DNA of 64,000 nt, taken from assembly GCA_025200525.1 (NCBI GenBank), contig CM045761.1:75793551-75857550 (forward strand). The letters are read 5' to 3'. This stretch comes from Camellia lanceoleosa. Taxonomy: Eukaryota > Streptophyta > Magnoliopsida > Ericales > Theaceae. The notes beneath the pieces were generated by a model. That model was not told the DNA's origin and ran no database searches. It worked only from the letters and a program-made list of their open reading frames with translations. Below are positions 10,541 through 22,989 of this stretch, piece after piece. The translations under genes were made by a program, and so were the position numbers. The stretch's first letter is position 1, and the number at the start of each line of letters is the position of its first letter.

Positions 10541-12690
10541 TGTAGACGTCCCCGAACGTCCCGGGAGGGAAAATCCCGTTTTGTTCATTGGGCTTACTAC
10601 AGTTCAGACTCAAAATGTCACGGTTCTGAATCTAATCCCGCAAATTGCAATGCGAGACCGATGAATCACCAAAGAGTCCAAATCCGGCAAATCGTTTTGG
10701 AAAACAGATTTTTAAGAAAGAAGTGTCAAGCATGGACTGCTTTGCTAGATACAGAGTCGCCACCTAAATTTTTATTTTGGGGAAATTTAGGAAACCCTGA
10801 CTCGTTGCCTAAGGCCACGTGTCCGTCATCACCAAAGTTGCCTCGGCTCGGGAACTTGGGTACAATTGGGGAAGGTCAGCTATGAGCACCCCCGATCGCC
10901 CGATCAAGGATCGGCCACTACTAAACATGATATCGAGTTTTAAAAATATTATGCGCTCTCATTCCAGTTAATCAGCTACAATTACTGTGTGATGCGCACA
11001 ACACACAAGTATAGACTAGATCGCCTAATTTGGAACAAAGCATCGCATATCCGTTTGTTTGGAAATTGGTTTGAAGTTTGCTACTCGCAAGTAGGCTAAA
11101 ACACGAATTTCGATGAATCATTCCAATTCAAGCAATCCAACCTTCACCCACAGGCATTCAGGCAGTTATATCACATAAGCAATTAGTCTCATGGCAAGCA
11201 TGCTGTCATGTTAACACTTACACTCATGCAAGATGCTAAAGCATAAACACTCACAGTGTACTCCGAGCCAAAACAAGAAGCTAGTTAGAAATCATGCATG
11301 ATCCTAGTTCATGTTAAGATGGCTAATGCAACACATGCAAAATGCAACCAGAAATAGGCTTGGCTAACCTAAGAATGGATGTGAAATGCGACAACTCGAT
11401 ACACGTATTCAAGTTGGAATTGAAGTACAATGCAATTAGTATGATACGCCGAGCCCGATGCATGCAATACAAATGAATGAATGCAAACACGCATAGCATA
11501 AGGTATGCTAAAACAAATATGCCCTAAAACTAACCATCATAAGAAGTTAAATAAAAGGAAGAAAGAAGTGGGGGTTGGAAGACATGCATCGCACACAAAG
11601 TCATAATCCTCCATAAATTCCATCCACCTCCGTGTAGACGTCCCCGAATGTCCCGGGAGGGAAAATCCCATTTTGTTCATTGGGCTTACTACAGTTTGGA
11701 CTCAAAATGTCACGGTTCTGAATCTAATCCCGCAAAGTGCAATGCGAGACCGATAAATCACTAAAGAGTCCAAATCTGGCAAATCGTTTTGGAAAACTAA
11801 TTTTTAAGAAAGAAATGCCAAACATGGACTGCTTTGCCAGATACAGAGTCGCCACCTAAATATTTTATTTTGGGGAAATTTAGGAAACCCTGACTCGTTG
11901 CCTAAGGCCACGTGTCCGTCATCACCAAAGTTGCCTCGGCTCGAGAACTTGGGTACGATTGGGGAAGGTCAGCTATGAGCACCCCCGCTCGCCCGATCAA
12001 GGATCGGCCACTACTAAACATGATATCGAGTTTTGAAAATATTATGCGCTCTTATTCCAGTTAATCAGCTAGAATTACTATGTGATGCGCACAACACACA
12101 AGTATAGACTAGATCGCCTAATTTGGAACAAAGCATCACATATCCGTTTGTTTGGAAATTGGTTTGAAGTTTGCTACTTGTAAGTAGGCTAAAACAAGGA
12201 TTTCCATGAATCATTCCAATTCAAGCAATCCAACCTTCACCCACAGGCATTCAGGCAGTTATATCACATAAGCAATTAGCCTCATGGCAAGCAAGCTATC
12301 ATGTTAACACTTACACTCATGCAAGATGCTAAAGCATAAACACTCACAGTGTACTCCGAGCCAAAACAAGAAGCTAGTTAGAAATCATGCATGATCCTAG
12401 TTCATGTTAAGATGGCTAATGCAACACATGCAAAATGCAACCAGAAATAGGCTCGGCTAACCTAAGAATGGCATGTGAAATGCGACAACTCGATACACGT
12501 ATTCAAGTTGGAATTAAAGTACAATGCAATTAGTATGATGCGCCGAGCCCGATGCATGCAATACAAATGAATGAATGCAAACACGCATAGCATAAGGTAT
12601 GCTAAATCAAATATGCCCTAAAACTAACCATCATAAGAAGTTAAATAAAGGGGAGAAAGAAGTGGGGGTTGGAAGACATGCATCGCACAC
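10541..12690. repeat. direct duplication of about 1.06 kb inside the LTR
   Basis: Sequence from 10541 (tgtagacgtccccg) recurs from 11633 with the same offset of 1092 bp through about 11597/12690. The copies differ by few substitutions. The second copy starts exactly at the LTR-terminal TGTAGACG. The copies are separated by 35 bp found only once (11598-11632). Confidence 0.9.
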
Positions 12691-15657
12691 ACGCACGCTT
12701 ATTACACAATTGCACCCTCTCGCGGGAGGGGCTGAAAGAATAATACAAATTAATTAACTAACAAGCTAATTAAATATTACACAACACTTAACTAATTAAG
12801 CAAACTAATTAAGCCACTGAAATAGTAAAGAAGCTTCGGGAAGAGAGAGGAATGCATGCATGCTCGGCTTTGCTTACAAATCCATCGCCATACTCGTGCT
12901 GCCTCCGTTTACACTGCTCTGTAGTTCTGAAAACTTCACAAGTCCCAAGGAAGCTCCAAAATCACTCCCTGAGCACTGTGGTATGTCACCGACCAAGAGA
13001 TGAGGCCACCAGCCATGGAAGTATAGTCACCAACCAAAAGTGGGGCCATCGGCCAACGATACATAGCCGGCCGGCACTGAAGATGGCCGACCAGCCATCT
13101 CTTCCTACAAAATCCTATTTTGCTACAGCAGAGGACAGGCAAGGCATGGCAATGCATTTTCAAAGCAATGTTTGCACGACCACCCTCCCTATCATGTTAT
13201 GAACTCAAGGGAGTGTATCCCTCGACCCTTGGGCCACTAATCACACATTTCGATGCATGATGGCCAAAGAGGCCAAGTGTGCATTTTGATGTCAAATGAA
13301 ATGCACACAAATACATAGAAGAGCCCCAACCTCTATCATGATTTATCAAGAGGCAAAGGATGCAAACATGCACAATGCTATGCAACCTAAACATGCAAGC
13401 AAACCAATGCAACATGAGCATGTGAACAAACATGCAAACATGTAACAACATGTCAAACATATGACAAAATGCAACTTAAACATGCAATAACATGCAATGA
13501 GCCAAGTATGCAATAACACACAAGGTGAGCATGCAACAACATGCAAAGGATGGACTTACACCAAGATGGACAGCTCTTAAATAAGCCCAAATCAGTGGCC
13601 AAAGTGTTATGGAAATGAGGACAGATGCACATACAAACATGCATGCTAAATGGTCCAATACTTAAGCATAAAAGGGCAACTTTTTAAGAACACTTAAAAG
13701 GAAATGAAAGCATGCAAATGTGACAACATTACATGCCTTGAAATAAGGCTAGGAGTGATACCAAATCACATAAACGAGTCAAGCGTAGCATGCTCAAGAT
13801 TGAAGCCTAAGACTAGTTGAGGGACTTGAACCAAAGCTACACAAAACAAAGAGCATATGGCAAGTATGACCCAAAATAGTCCTAAATCAAGCTAAAATGG
13901 GCCTAAAACATGCAATGACCAAAGCCAAAACAAGCTAAAACAAAGGGGGGAAATCATGAGGCATGCAAGGCCATCCAAAGATGTGTTACACTACACCTAA
14001 TACAACCAAACATGGCATGATTTAGGAAACCAAAATCAGAGGTATGACACGTCAAAATGAGCCCAAAAACGCACATAGATGTCATCCCAAATACCCAAGC
14101 ATGTTGGCATACACAATGTCACATTCATGAGGCATAAAACACAAACCCTTTAAAGCATTAAAGGAGCGATAAGTGCAAGTATTCAAGCATACTATATGGA
14201 CTGAAATAACATTATAAGTGATGCCAAACCACTGAAATGATCCAATAAAGCATGCTAGAGGATTCAATACTCAAAGCCTACAAGCTAACTTTCATGGTAG
14301 CTATACAAAGCAAGTCATGGATGACCAAAACAACCAAAATCAGAGCTTTAGCATGCTAAAACAAAGCTAGAAGCTTCATAAAGTGGAGCCAAAATCATGC
14401 TAAAAACACATGTTACAACATGATGCATGTTAAGGCCAAATCATGGGATTACAAGACAAGTGTATGAAGCATACAAGGCATGTCTAAACCAACTCAAAAC
14501 AAAGGTGTATCATGGAAAAACAAAGCCTAATACATACTAAAATGAAGCTAAAATAAGTTAAACGCACATGCTAACACATAAGCCATTTATGCAAGCATTA
14601 AAGACAACAAGGAGAGGGGATGGCCCTCTCCTATTTAGGACCTCAAAACCATCTCTCCACCACTGAAAATCATCTAGATTTCAGTGGTAGAGAGGTCATG
14701 CAAAGACCAAAACAATGGCCAAAATGTATGGCCTAAAACAAGGCCTAACAAGGCCTTGGAGGGGGGAGACAACCCCAAACCTCAAAGTGACCTTAAACAA
14801 AGTTCTAAAACACACAAAATCAGAACTTTTATCAGTTATAGTCGAAGCTTAAAACAATAAGCAAGAATGTCTAAAAGCCTAAGTAAGAAAGGGATAACTA
14901 AAGTAAGGATGCTCACCTTTGTAGACCTTCTTTAGGAACAAAGCTCCAGCACCTTCTTTGGTTAAAACCAGTCCAAGAACCCTAACAACAATCTTCTAAG
15001 GCCTCAACAACCCAAGGATGGTGTAATGCTAGGTGTTCTAGTGCAAAAGTAAGACAAAACTCACTTTAGGTCACAAAATATGATCAACAAGGGAGTATAG
15101 ATACAAAACTATATCTAAACTCTCTAACCTAATTTCTCTCAACTTGCAGGAGGAAGGAGGAGCTCCCTCCATATAGAAGTTCAATTCTAAAGCTTCTAAG
15201 AGAAGCTAACACATGGTGTAAATCCCTCCATACACGTGTATGGAGGGGCTGTAATGTGGATGCCAGCTGTGACAGCTGGCATAAAATATCTGCCAAAAGC
15301 AGATGGAAAGGGGTCGGCTGGAAAATGTGGTTGATTGACCAACAAAAATGATCGGCTGACCAAAACCATTGCCGACCGGCCAACACCTTTGGCCGGTAGC
15401 AAGAAAACAGGGCCGATGGCCTCAAGCCAAGGCCGGTGAGGTGTGGGGATGGCCAACAAGCCATTCCCTGCCGTCAGAAGTAAAAACACAAGTTTTGGTG
15501 CACAACCAAGCACAGGACAAACAAGTCGAAAGGTCTTGAGGCAAGGTGTGCGACCGAAACCTCCGAGAACTCAAGACGAACACGAACATGGATGATCACC
15601 GAGTGTTCAAACGGTGACGTCCAAGTCTTAAGGACGGTCAAAAATGGGGTGTCTACA
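10541..15657 (-). repeat. 5' LTR of the minus-strand Tat-like element (5.1 kb)
   Basis: The minus strand starts TGTAGACACCCC at 15657 and ends GGGGACGTCTACA at 10541, so it has TG...CA termini. It borders a primer-binding site on one side and chromovirus pol on the other. The first 40 or so bases resemble the LTR start of the element at 29053. It contains a 1092-bp internal duplication at its end, long stretches of catgcaaaca-type low complexity (13350-14600) and two clusters of CCGGCC motifs. There is no gene in it; the open frames at 12852-13658 and 15129-15513 are low-complexity artefacts. The right part from 14880 to 15657 contains a 15220-15285 segment with an inverted gtgtatggagg/cctccatacac pair. 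Confidence 0.8.
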
Positions 15658-17061
15658 CTCCGTTGTCATGAATTCAAGTCTTTTTAAGAAAACAAATACT
15701 TTAGACTCTTATGATCGGAGAACACTTCAAACTTCTCATCGTACAAGTAATGCCTCCAAATTTTCAAAGCAAAAATCACCACTGCTAATTCTAGATCATG
15801 GGTGGTGTAATTTTTCTCATGAGTTTTCAATTATCATGAACCGTAGGCCACAACTTTTCCCTCTTGCATCAAGACACAACCAAGTCCATCTCCGGATGCA
15901 TCACAATAGACAGCGTAATTCAAACCCCTTTCCGGAATTATCAAAACCTGTGCAGTAGTCAATCTAGTCTTAAGCTCTTTGAATGACTTTTCACAAGCCT
16001 CACTCCACAAAAGTTTGATACCCTTTCTAGTCAGCCTAGTCAAAGGTGCAACTAGTCTAGAGAAGTCCCTTACAAAACGTCGATAATACCCCACTAATCC
16101 CATGAAACTCTGGATTTCAAAAACATTCTTTAGTTGTTCCCAATCCTGTATGGCATCTATCTTTGAGAAGTCCACAGTCACTTCCTCTCTAGACACTACA
16201 TGCCCCAAAAACTTCACCTCTGTTAACCAAAACTCGCATTTTTCAAATTTGGCATACAATTGGTGCTCACTAAGTAAACCCAGCACTACCCGCAAGTGAG
16301 TCTCGTGTTCCTCTTCAGAGGTTGAATAAATCAAGATGTCGTCCATAAAGACGACCACAAAATGGTCCAAGTATTCTCGAAAAATTCTATTCATCAAGTC
16401 CATAAAGGAAACAGGTACATTGGTCAACCCAAAAGGCATTACAAGGAATTCATAGTGGCCATAACGAGTACGAAAAGCCGTCTTCTGAATGTCCTCCTCC
16501 CGGACTCTTAACTGATGGTACCCCGACCTCAAATCTATTTTTGAGAAGCAACGAGACCCTCTAAGTTGGTCAAAAATCATCTATTCTGAGTAGAGGATAC
16601 TTGTTCTTAACTGTAACTCTATTCAACTTGCGGTAATCAATACACAACTGCAATGATCCATTGTTCTTCTTCGCAAAGAGAGCCGGCACTCCCCAAGGCG
16701 ATGTACTAGGGCGAATGAAACCCTTGTCTAAAAGTTCTTGGAGTTGAATCTTCAACTCATGCAATTCAACGGGTGCAAATCTATACAGTGACATGGAAAT
16801 CAGTGTCGTGCCAAGCACTAATTCAATGGAGAACTCAATCTCCCGGTGAGGCGGTAAACTAGTAAGATCTTCTGGAAAGACATCCGGATATTCACAAACT
16901 ACCCTTGGTAACCCAACACGAGCCCCGTCACTCTCACTATCCAAGAGAGTTGCAAGAGGGCCACTAAGCTTGCTCCTACTACGAGGGTCAACAATTGGCG
17001 ACAAGGCTCTATCAACTCGGTTCCCTAGAAAATAGAAACGATCACCACCCGAAGTGCACAC
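15658..17061 (-). pseudogene. reverse transcriptase and partial RNase H of minus-strand Ty3 element
   Basis: The frame 17061-16570 covers the linker and the start of reverse transcriptase ([18 protein letters not shown]). The frame 16580-15834 continues with [12 protein letters not shown] and the catalytic FMDDILIYS box, and reaches the RNase H start with [13 protein letters not shown]. After 15834 the RNase H reading can be followed only with stops until the junction at 15658, where [12 protein letters not shown] sequence ends. The enzyme copies element RNA into DNA in the particle. The two main frames overlap near 16570-16580 in different phases, a frameshift. Confidence 0.85.
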
Positions 17062-17070
17062 CGTAACTCT

Positions 17071-17430
17071 CTAATGGTAACAATCAATCACAGCTTGATA
17101 AGAACATAACCAGTTCATGTCTAAAATGACATCAAAACTTGACATATCTAGCAACACAAAAGCAAACGAAAATCGACGCTCGGCAACTTCTATTTCACAA
17201 TCACGACAACCCCGGTCTAAATCAACTATACCCCCAACAAGTGACTCTACTCTGAGTGGAGGCACTAACTGTGCTACCTCTAACCCCAATGCAGAAGCAA
17301 ATGCAATTGATATAAATGAATGAGACGCACCCGTGTCTATCAATACATGAGCCAAAGAATTACACACAACAAAAATACCTCTCACAACTGAGGATTCTGG
17401 CAATTGCTCTGGCACGATAACAGCATACAC
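17071..17430 (-). pseudogene. retroviral-type aspartic protease of minus-strand Ty3 element
   Basis: The 119-codon frame has the catalytic DTGASHSFIS motif and, further on, FDVILDMNWL, in which the usual GMDWL is altered to DMNWL. The protease cuts the Gag-Pol polyprotein. It is separated from reverse transcriptase by a stop at 17071, next to the 17061 start of the next frame. It lies between gag and reverse transcriptase as expected for Ty3 elements. Confidence 0.85.
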
Positions 17431-17625
17431 ACGCCCCTGTGGCCCTTGATTAACTTGCTCCCCTCTCGGAGCATAGGCTTGTTATACTGACTGAGCCGAA
17501 GTGGCTCCCTGATTAACTCACCAAGCTTGGACTGATTGAGCCTACAGGTGGCTCTGAGTCTATCTCGACCCTGATGTGCTAGATGCGCCTCCCAACTGTA
17601 GGCAAGTTCTCTTCATATGTCCCAG

Positions 17626-18765
17626 CTAACCACACTGATAACAATTAAACCCTTGACCTTTATTCTGAGACTGAGACTGACTTTGAGATCGATTAGGTGG
17701 TGGTAACATTAACTGCCCTCCTCCCATCTGTGGGCATGGAAAGACTTTGTGACCCGGTTGGCCACACTTGAAACACGAGAAGCTACTCGATGCACTTTTT
17801 CCCGGACCCGTACTAGGCAAAGGAAAAGTGGATCTAGACTGCTGTGGTTGGGACTAGGATGGATAGGTGTTCCTGCTCTTCTTGTTCTGCGTATAGTCTC
17901 CTTGAGACTCTTGGCCCCTAGACCTCGAACTCCGAAGCCTCTCCTCCTTGGCTTGTATGGAAATTTCTACATGTGTCGCCGTCTCCACAAGACGGTCATA
18001 TTCTCGAATCATATTTCCGACAAGCTTGAACATAATTTTTGTTTTCAATTTCTTTTCAAATTCAATGCAACGGCACTCTTCCGTTGCCACCAACTCTGGT
18101 GCAAATATGGACAAACTAGAGAAGACCGCCTCAAACTCGGCCACGGGCATGTTGAGTTGTTTGAGGTCTTTAAACTCTTGCCTCAATCTCTCCCTAGCAA
18201 TGGGAGATATGTATTTATGTTGGAAAGCAACCGCAAAGGCTTCCCATGTCGACTCCACTCTACCATTGGCATATTTCCACCATTGACCCGTGTCTCCCTT
18301 AAGATAGTAACTTGCTAGAGTCACTCTTACTTCACTATCTTCGATGTGAAGCATCTCAAATGTCTTCATAGTTTATTCGAGCCACTCATCCGCTTTCTTA
18401 GGCTCGGGGCCACCATGGAACTCATCTGGTTTGGCCCGCAAGAACTCGCTAGTAAGAAAACTCGCCCTTGACTCCACGATGTTCTCTCAGGCTTGATTCT
18501 CCACCCTCAACAAGTTCATAGACTCTCTTAAAGCCCTTGCCATTTCTCGAGCTAGGGCCCCAATTGCGGTTTGACCCGCTTGTCCCACCTGCTCGGCACC
18601 ATTAGCTCGGCTTGCTTGCTCGGCCATATTAGCTTGGCCGAACCCTTCTTCTTGCACTGGAACCCTATGGACCGGTACCTCATGCACACCTCGGCAAGCC
18701 CTACCATGCTTCCCACCTCTACCACCATGAACTTGACCGCTTCCTAACATCCTAATAAAGGACAC
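17626..18765 (-). pseudogene. gag of minus-strand Ty3 element with CCHC knuckle
   Basis: Three frames in series make up gag: 18765-18487 (N-terminal, low complexity), 18369-17854 (capsid-like core with YYLKGDTGQWWKYA and FQHKYISPIARERLRQEF, the classical Ty3 gag domain) and 17820-17626, with FKCGQPGHKVFPC as the CCHC zinc knuckle. Stops and shifts separate the frames (around 18370 and 17850). Sequence between 17449 and 17625 continues towards a second knuckle-like motif but is full of stops. Confidence 0.8.
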
Positions 18766-19171
18766 AAGAGAAATAATTTAGCACATTAACTCATATGTGC
18801 TCGTAACTTGACTCACATGTTCGACTACAACAATTCCATATATTTCTTTACCATATACACAATTCAATTTCACTCCACATAAGCACTTAGTCATGTAAAC
18901 ACATGCGGACTATTCTTTTACAATGAAATCCGTCCCACGAAAAACCAAGAATTCTTAGTAGAACAAGTATTGAGCAAGTACCCTTCTAATGAGACCTTAA
19001 GGAATTTAACAGGCGCAAACAACATCCCAAAAGTCCAGTCACATACCCATTTAGTCACATAAGCATGTTATCACATAGTCACAAAATGCATAACACTTCT
19101 TAAGCATGCTAAATGAACCCATTGTGATTAAATAACCACTTCCCACGAGCTCCAAGTATTCAACCCCGGTA

Positions 19172-19183
19172 GCTCTGATACCA
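19172..19183 (-). other. primer-binding site, initiator Met tRNA type
   Basis: The minus strand reads TGGTATCAGAGC, the standard initiator-Met primer site of plant retrotransposons, three bases inside the LTR end at 19187. Confidence 0.9.
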
Positions 19184-19186
19184 AGT

Positions 19187-21099
19187 TGTAACGTTCCAAA
19201 TTTCTAGCCCAAATGATAATACAACAATCATGGCTCTTTCAAGGAAAACCGAATATAAATCTCCAAACTTACATTACATGATACAATAGTTCTTCATGCA
19301 ACAATACATTAATCCAACAACAAGTAAATAAACAAATAAATACCCCCAAGGGGTTTACAAGTTTCCAAGGCTTGAGCCTGGTTAAACAAAACGGTTATTC
19401 AAACCCACACACATGCAGCCTTTGGCTTACACACAGAGTCACAGCAAAATGAGAGTCCTGTACTCTCAACACACATTTCCTCGCCTCTAGTTAGGCGGCA
19501 TCACCACGTCTTTTCCTGCACAAAAATCCTGTATAGTGAGTATAAAGCCCAGTAGGAAATCCTTAACAAAGTATATACATTTTATACAAGTCTCAAGAGA
19601 TGAAATGCACATGCCATGCTATGCCCTTTTAAAAGAAAATCACACCTTCATCTTTGAAAACCATCATGCTCAATGATGTCATGCAATTTCAATTCTTCAA
19701 AACTTAATACGACTGTGGTAATCCCTAGGTTGGTGTCTGCAAGTAGACTATACAAATACTACCAGTTTATCATTTTTACCAGCATTGACTAGAAGGCTCG
19801 ACACTTATAATCTATCATTTTTACCAGTATTAACTAGAAGGCTCGACACCTATTCAATTTCATCTACACCACATGTCAAGACTTGCCACCGTATTTACCC
19901 CAAAACCAATTCATGGAAACTTGTTTCTCAACATTCTTTTCTCAATGCAAGTTTTCAAATCAATTTTCAAAGTTTAATGTAATCAAATGAATTGATATGC
20001 CAATAACAGAAGATGAATATAAATACTTTTATTCCAATTCATCGTCCAAGGAATTACACAATTCCCTCTTCTCAAGTATCCTCAACAATTAGTCATTTTA
20101 AGACTATTTCAATGATTTGAACAATAATTTCTAAAATAAACAACAATTCTCATATTCCTTGAAATTCATCATTTATATCAATATAAATAAGAAATTTTCC
20201 AAACATCCATTTATTTTGACACACAAAATAAATATAACAATATCATTCATGAATTTTTAATCTCTTTAAAAAAAAATTCCCAAATTCTAGGTTTTCTCAC
20301 CAAAACTATACAACTCAAATATTTTGAAACAAAACTTTCCAAAATCATATTTTCTTCAATCAACGAAGATCAAAACCCATAAGATCATTTTAAAAGAACA
20401 AGAGACAAACGCACTTTCAAAATCGCTCAACTTCTTGAATTAACAATCAATTTTCAAAGCTATCAAAGGATGATTTCGAAAATCATCTAGATCTTGCAAA
20501 TATATATATATATACAACTCTAAGAAAATCCCTACCTCAAGTTTCAAAGAAGAAATGAGATGAAACCCCCAAAATCAACGATGTCGAAACTTGATCTACA
20601 CTGCACACAACGAAACCCTCTTGAAATTAACCAACTTTGATGAAGAACCTATGGCAGAACTCCAATGGATCTTGAGAAATCAAGGTTTTAATCCAATTTA
20701 GCATAGGGAAATGTAGAGAGAAATGAGAGGAAATGTTTTTAGAGAGAGAGATATATACAAAAGTGATCTGAAATATCAAATTCACGAACTGATATAACAT
20801 GGTCTGCTCAATCGTGAAAAGCCCCACTCGAGCGTCGAATACACCTTCCCAGTACTTTTGCGGACAGGTCAAACTTCTGGAACCAAACATTCTCCGCTCG
20901 AGCGGACAAGCAACTTCGAATGCATTTTGCATTTTTACTTCGAAGGTGCTGCCTCTCGATTCCTCTAGGGCGCTGCCCTCGGACTCGCCAAGGGGCATTG
21001 CCCCCTCGACCCCCACGAGCTGACCAGGCAACTCGATCTCCGACCTACCCAGTCGAAGTGGCAAAATGTGAAAGAAGTGTTAAAATTGGGATCGCTACA
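19187..21099 (-). repeat. 5' LTR of minus-strand Ty3 element (1.9 kb)
   Basis: The minus strand begins TGTAGCGATCCC at 21099 and ends GGAACGTTACA at 19187, next to the primer site. It contains CTCGAGCG motifs at 20826-20905 and a (ta)n stretch near 20503. The 20627-21064 open frame is not gene-like. The matching 3' LTR is not in the window. Confidence 0.75.
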
Positions 21100-22019
21100 C
21101 AAAGGCCATTTGATATGAATTCATAGGCCAAAGGCCATCTAATATGAATGATTAGGCCAAAGGCCGTTTGATATGAATGAATGGCCAAAGGCCATTTGAT
21201 ATGAATGATTGGGTCAAAGGCCGTTTAATATGAATGAATGGGCCAAAGGCCGTTTGACATGAATAATTGGGCCAAAGGCCGTTTGATATGAATGAACGGG
21301 CCAAAGGCCGTTTGATATGAATGAATAGGCCACAGGCCGTTTGATATGAATGATTAGGCCAAAGGCCATTTGACATGAATGAATTGGGCCTGAGGCCGTT
21401 TGATATGTTTGGGTCTGAGGCCGTTCTATAAGAATGAATTGGGCCCGAGGCCATTAGACATGTTTGGGTCTGAGGCCATTTGATGTATCAAATAAAAACA
21501 TGAATGGGCCTAAGGCCATTTGATATGTTTGTTGCATATTTTCATTCATGTAACTTCCTTATTTGATATTATTCACTGGGCTTTCGTTCATTCTCATTCA
21601 GGTGTGTGTAGGTGAGCAAAAAGACGTCCAAACCTAGCCACGGTGAAGATTATGAGAGGAAGTCAAGTTTTTGAGGAGTCAGCTCGAATGTCTCACACAC
21701 GGGACTTTGTTTCCTTTATCCTGGTGAATACATTGTGTCACCCATGTATAAAAGCTTTTTGTTTGGCTGACTGTATGTCTAAAAGTTTTTGGAAGTACAA
21801 AACGATTATTCTACCTATTTGTGTGAGTTATTATGAAATGCTTTGGATGATTTTACTATACCATGTAAGCACAGCTCATTGGACAAAATTTTTAAGTCTA
21901 CTTCTGTTTTGGCCCCTTAATTCTGTTGTAATATACTTAATCAGGTTTGAGGCCGTAGGTAATCTCATGATTACTGGCCGGTTATGACCTTAATTCATAG
22001 GGGCGGGTTCGGGTCATGA
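21100..22019 (+). repeat. 5' LTR fragment of the plus-strand chromovirus
   Basis: The fragment matches the second half of the 3' LTR (28100-29052 and 42914-42931). Its left end is cut by the minus-strand element at 21099. It ends in gggtcatga, five or so bases before the primer site. The 114-codon open frame at 21643-21987 is shared with the other LTR (28734-28928) but has no protein-like motif. Confidence 0.85.
21110..21530. repeat. 29-30 bp tandem repeats ggccaaaggccgtttgatatgaatg (chromovirus LTR)
   Basis: More than ten units follow one another, each with the inverted motif GGCC-AAA-GGCC. Near the end units change to gggcccgaggcc and gggtctgaggcc variants. The same array occurs in the 3' LTR at 28105-28560, with a different copy order. 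Confidence 0.9.
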
Positions 22020-22024
22020 CTGAG

Positions 22025-22036
22025 TGGTATCAGAGC
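22025..22036 (+). other. primer-binding site, initiator Met tRNA type
   Basis: TGGTATCAGAGC directly follows the LTR end, as in other plant chromoviruses. Confidence 0.9.
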
Positions 22037-22283
22037 ACGAGTTAATAACTCACACACTTGTCCAAATGTGCAATAAACATATAGTAGAGATCTAGGATGC
22101 ATTCATGTGATAAGTGTGAACTTGAGGGCATTGATAATGTGCTTAATTGTTACGAAATGAATAATTATGTGTTATATACTTTGTGAATTGCTTGCATTGT
22201 GACCTATTTGAATATGTATGCTCTATTGTATATGCATACTTGTAAACATTTTTGTATAAAGAATAATGCAAGTTTAATCAGAT

Positions 22284-22945
22284 AATGGTGAGAACGATGG
22301 GTGATAAATTGGAGGAGTCCTTTACTACCAGAATGGACAGAATGGAAAGGTTAATACAAGACATGGCAGAAACATTGAGACAACAGCAACAATGTCAGCA
22401 ACAGTAGCAGTAGCCACACCCTCCACCTCCACCTGCACCTTCACCTCCGGCACCACCTGTACCAGACTTGCAAAATGATGACCGAACAATAGCTCTCACC
22501 AAGGAGTTCAAGAAAATGAAACCGCCACAGTTTCATGAAAGACTAGATCCATTGAAGGCAGAGGTGCGGGTCCTTGGAATAGAAAAATTATTTGAGGTGT
22601 TTCCTTGCCAAGAAACACAGAAGGTATTGCTAGCCACCTTTACACTGGAAGACGAAGCAAGAAGATGGTGGATGTTGATGCGTAAGAATCATAAAGACAT
22701 TGGCTGGACACAGTTTTTGGAAATTTTCTACGATAAATATATCCCCAATATGCGATATTTGTAGTAAAAGGCATCGCGGGGTTTGCTACCGTGTGTTAGG
22801 GGCCTGTTTTAAATGTGGTAAAATAGGACATATGGCTAGGGATTGTAAACAAAACAGTGCGAAGTTAGCTACTAGCTTAACTACATCGATCCCAAAACCC
22901 AGGAACACTACAAGGCCTACCACCACCGGAGACACCGTGAGGTAG
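22284..22945 (+). pseudogene. gag of plus-strand chromovirus
   Basis: The frame starts at ATG 22284 and is interrupted by stops in a Gln/Pro-rich stretch (about 22405-22450). The capsid-like core is 22468-22764, with LATFTLEDEARRWW and WTQFLEIFYDKYIP. After a frame change, CFKCGKIGHMARDC at about 22803-22845 is a canonical CCHC knuckle. Compared with full chromovirus gag, the region between core and knuckle is much too short, so part of gag is deleted near 22760. Confidence 0.8.
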
Positions 22946-22989
22946 GGGAAAGTCTTTGCACTCTTTCCGAGCAATACACGGAACACAAA

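Larger units (their letters stand above)
1..15657 (-). mobile_element. Tat/Ogre-like Ty3 LTR retrotransposon, non-autonomous, left end outside window
   Basis: Read on the minus strand, this element starts at 15657 with TGTAGACACCCCATTTTTG. It has a 5.1-kb LTR down to 10541, then a primer-binding site matching tRNA-Arg, then a gag remnant with a Tat-type zinc knuckle (9896-8718). No protease, reverse transcriptase or integrase is seen. Between 8700 and 6600 there is only non-coding sequence, part of which (about 7500-6600) is shared in inverted orientation with the internal region of the second Tat-like element (about 33870-35260). Further down lie the antisense PMD gene (1831-5057) and a 256-bp tandem array. 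The 3' LTR must lie left of position 1, since no inverted LTR start is visible in 1-1800. The element interrupts the pol gene of a chromovirus at 15658. The Tat assignment rests on the Arg primer site and the gag knuckle; membership of everything left of 5300 is inferred. Confidence 0.75.
15658..21099 (-). mobile_element. minus-strand chromovirus-like Ty3 element, 3' part displaced
   Basis: On the minus strand the order is LTR (21099-19187), initiator-Met primer site (19183-19172), gag (18765-17626), protease (17430-17071), then reverse transcriptase and the start of RNase H up to 15658, where the Tat-like element begins. RNase H stops abruptly at the junction, so the rest (integrase, 3' LTR) should lie beyond the left window edge. 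The left junction of its 5' LTR falls within the tandem-repeat region of the plus-strand chromovirus LTR, so this element inserted into that one. Frames are broken at several points, so it is not active. Confidence 0.8.
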
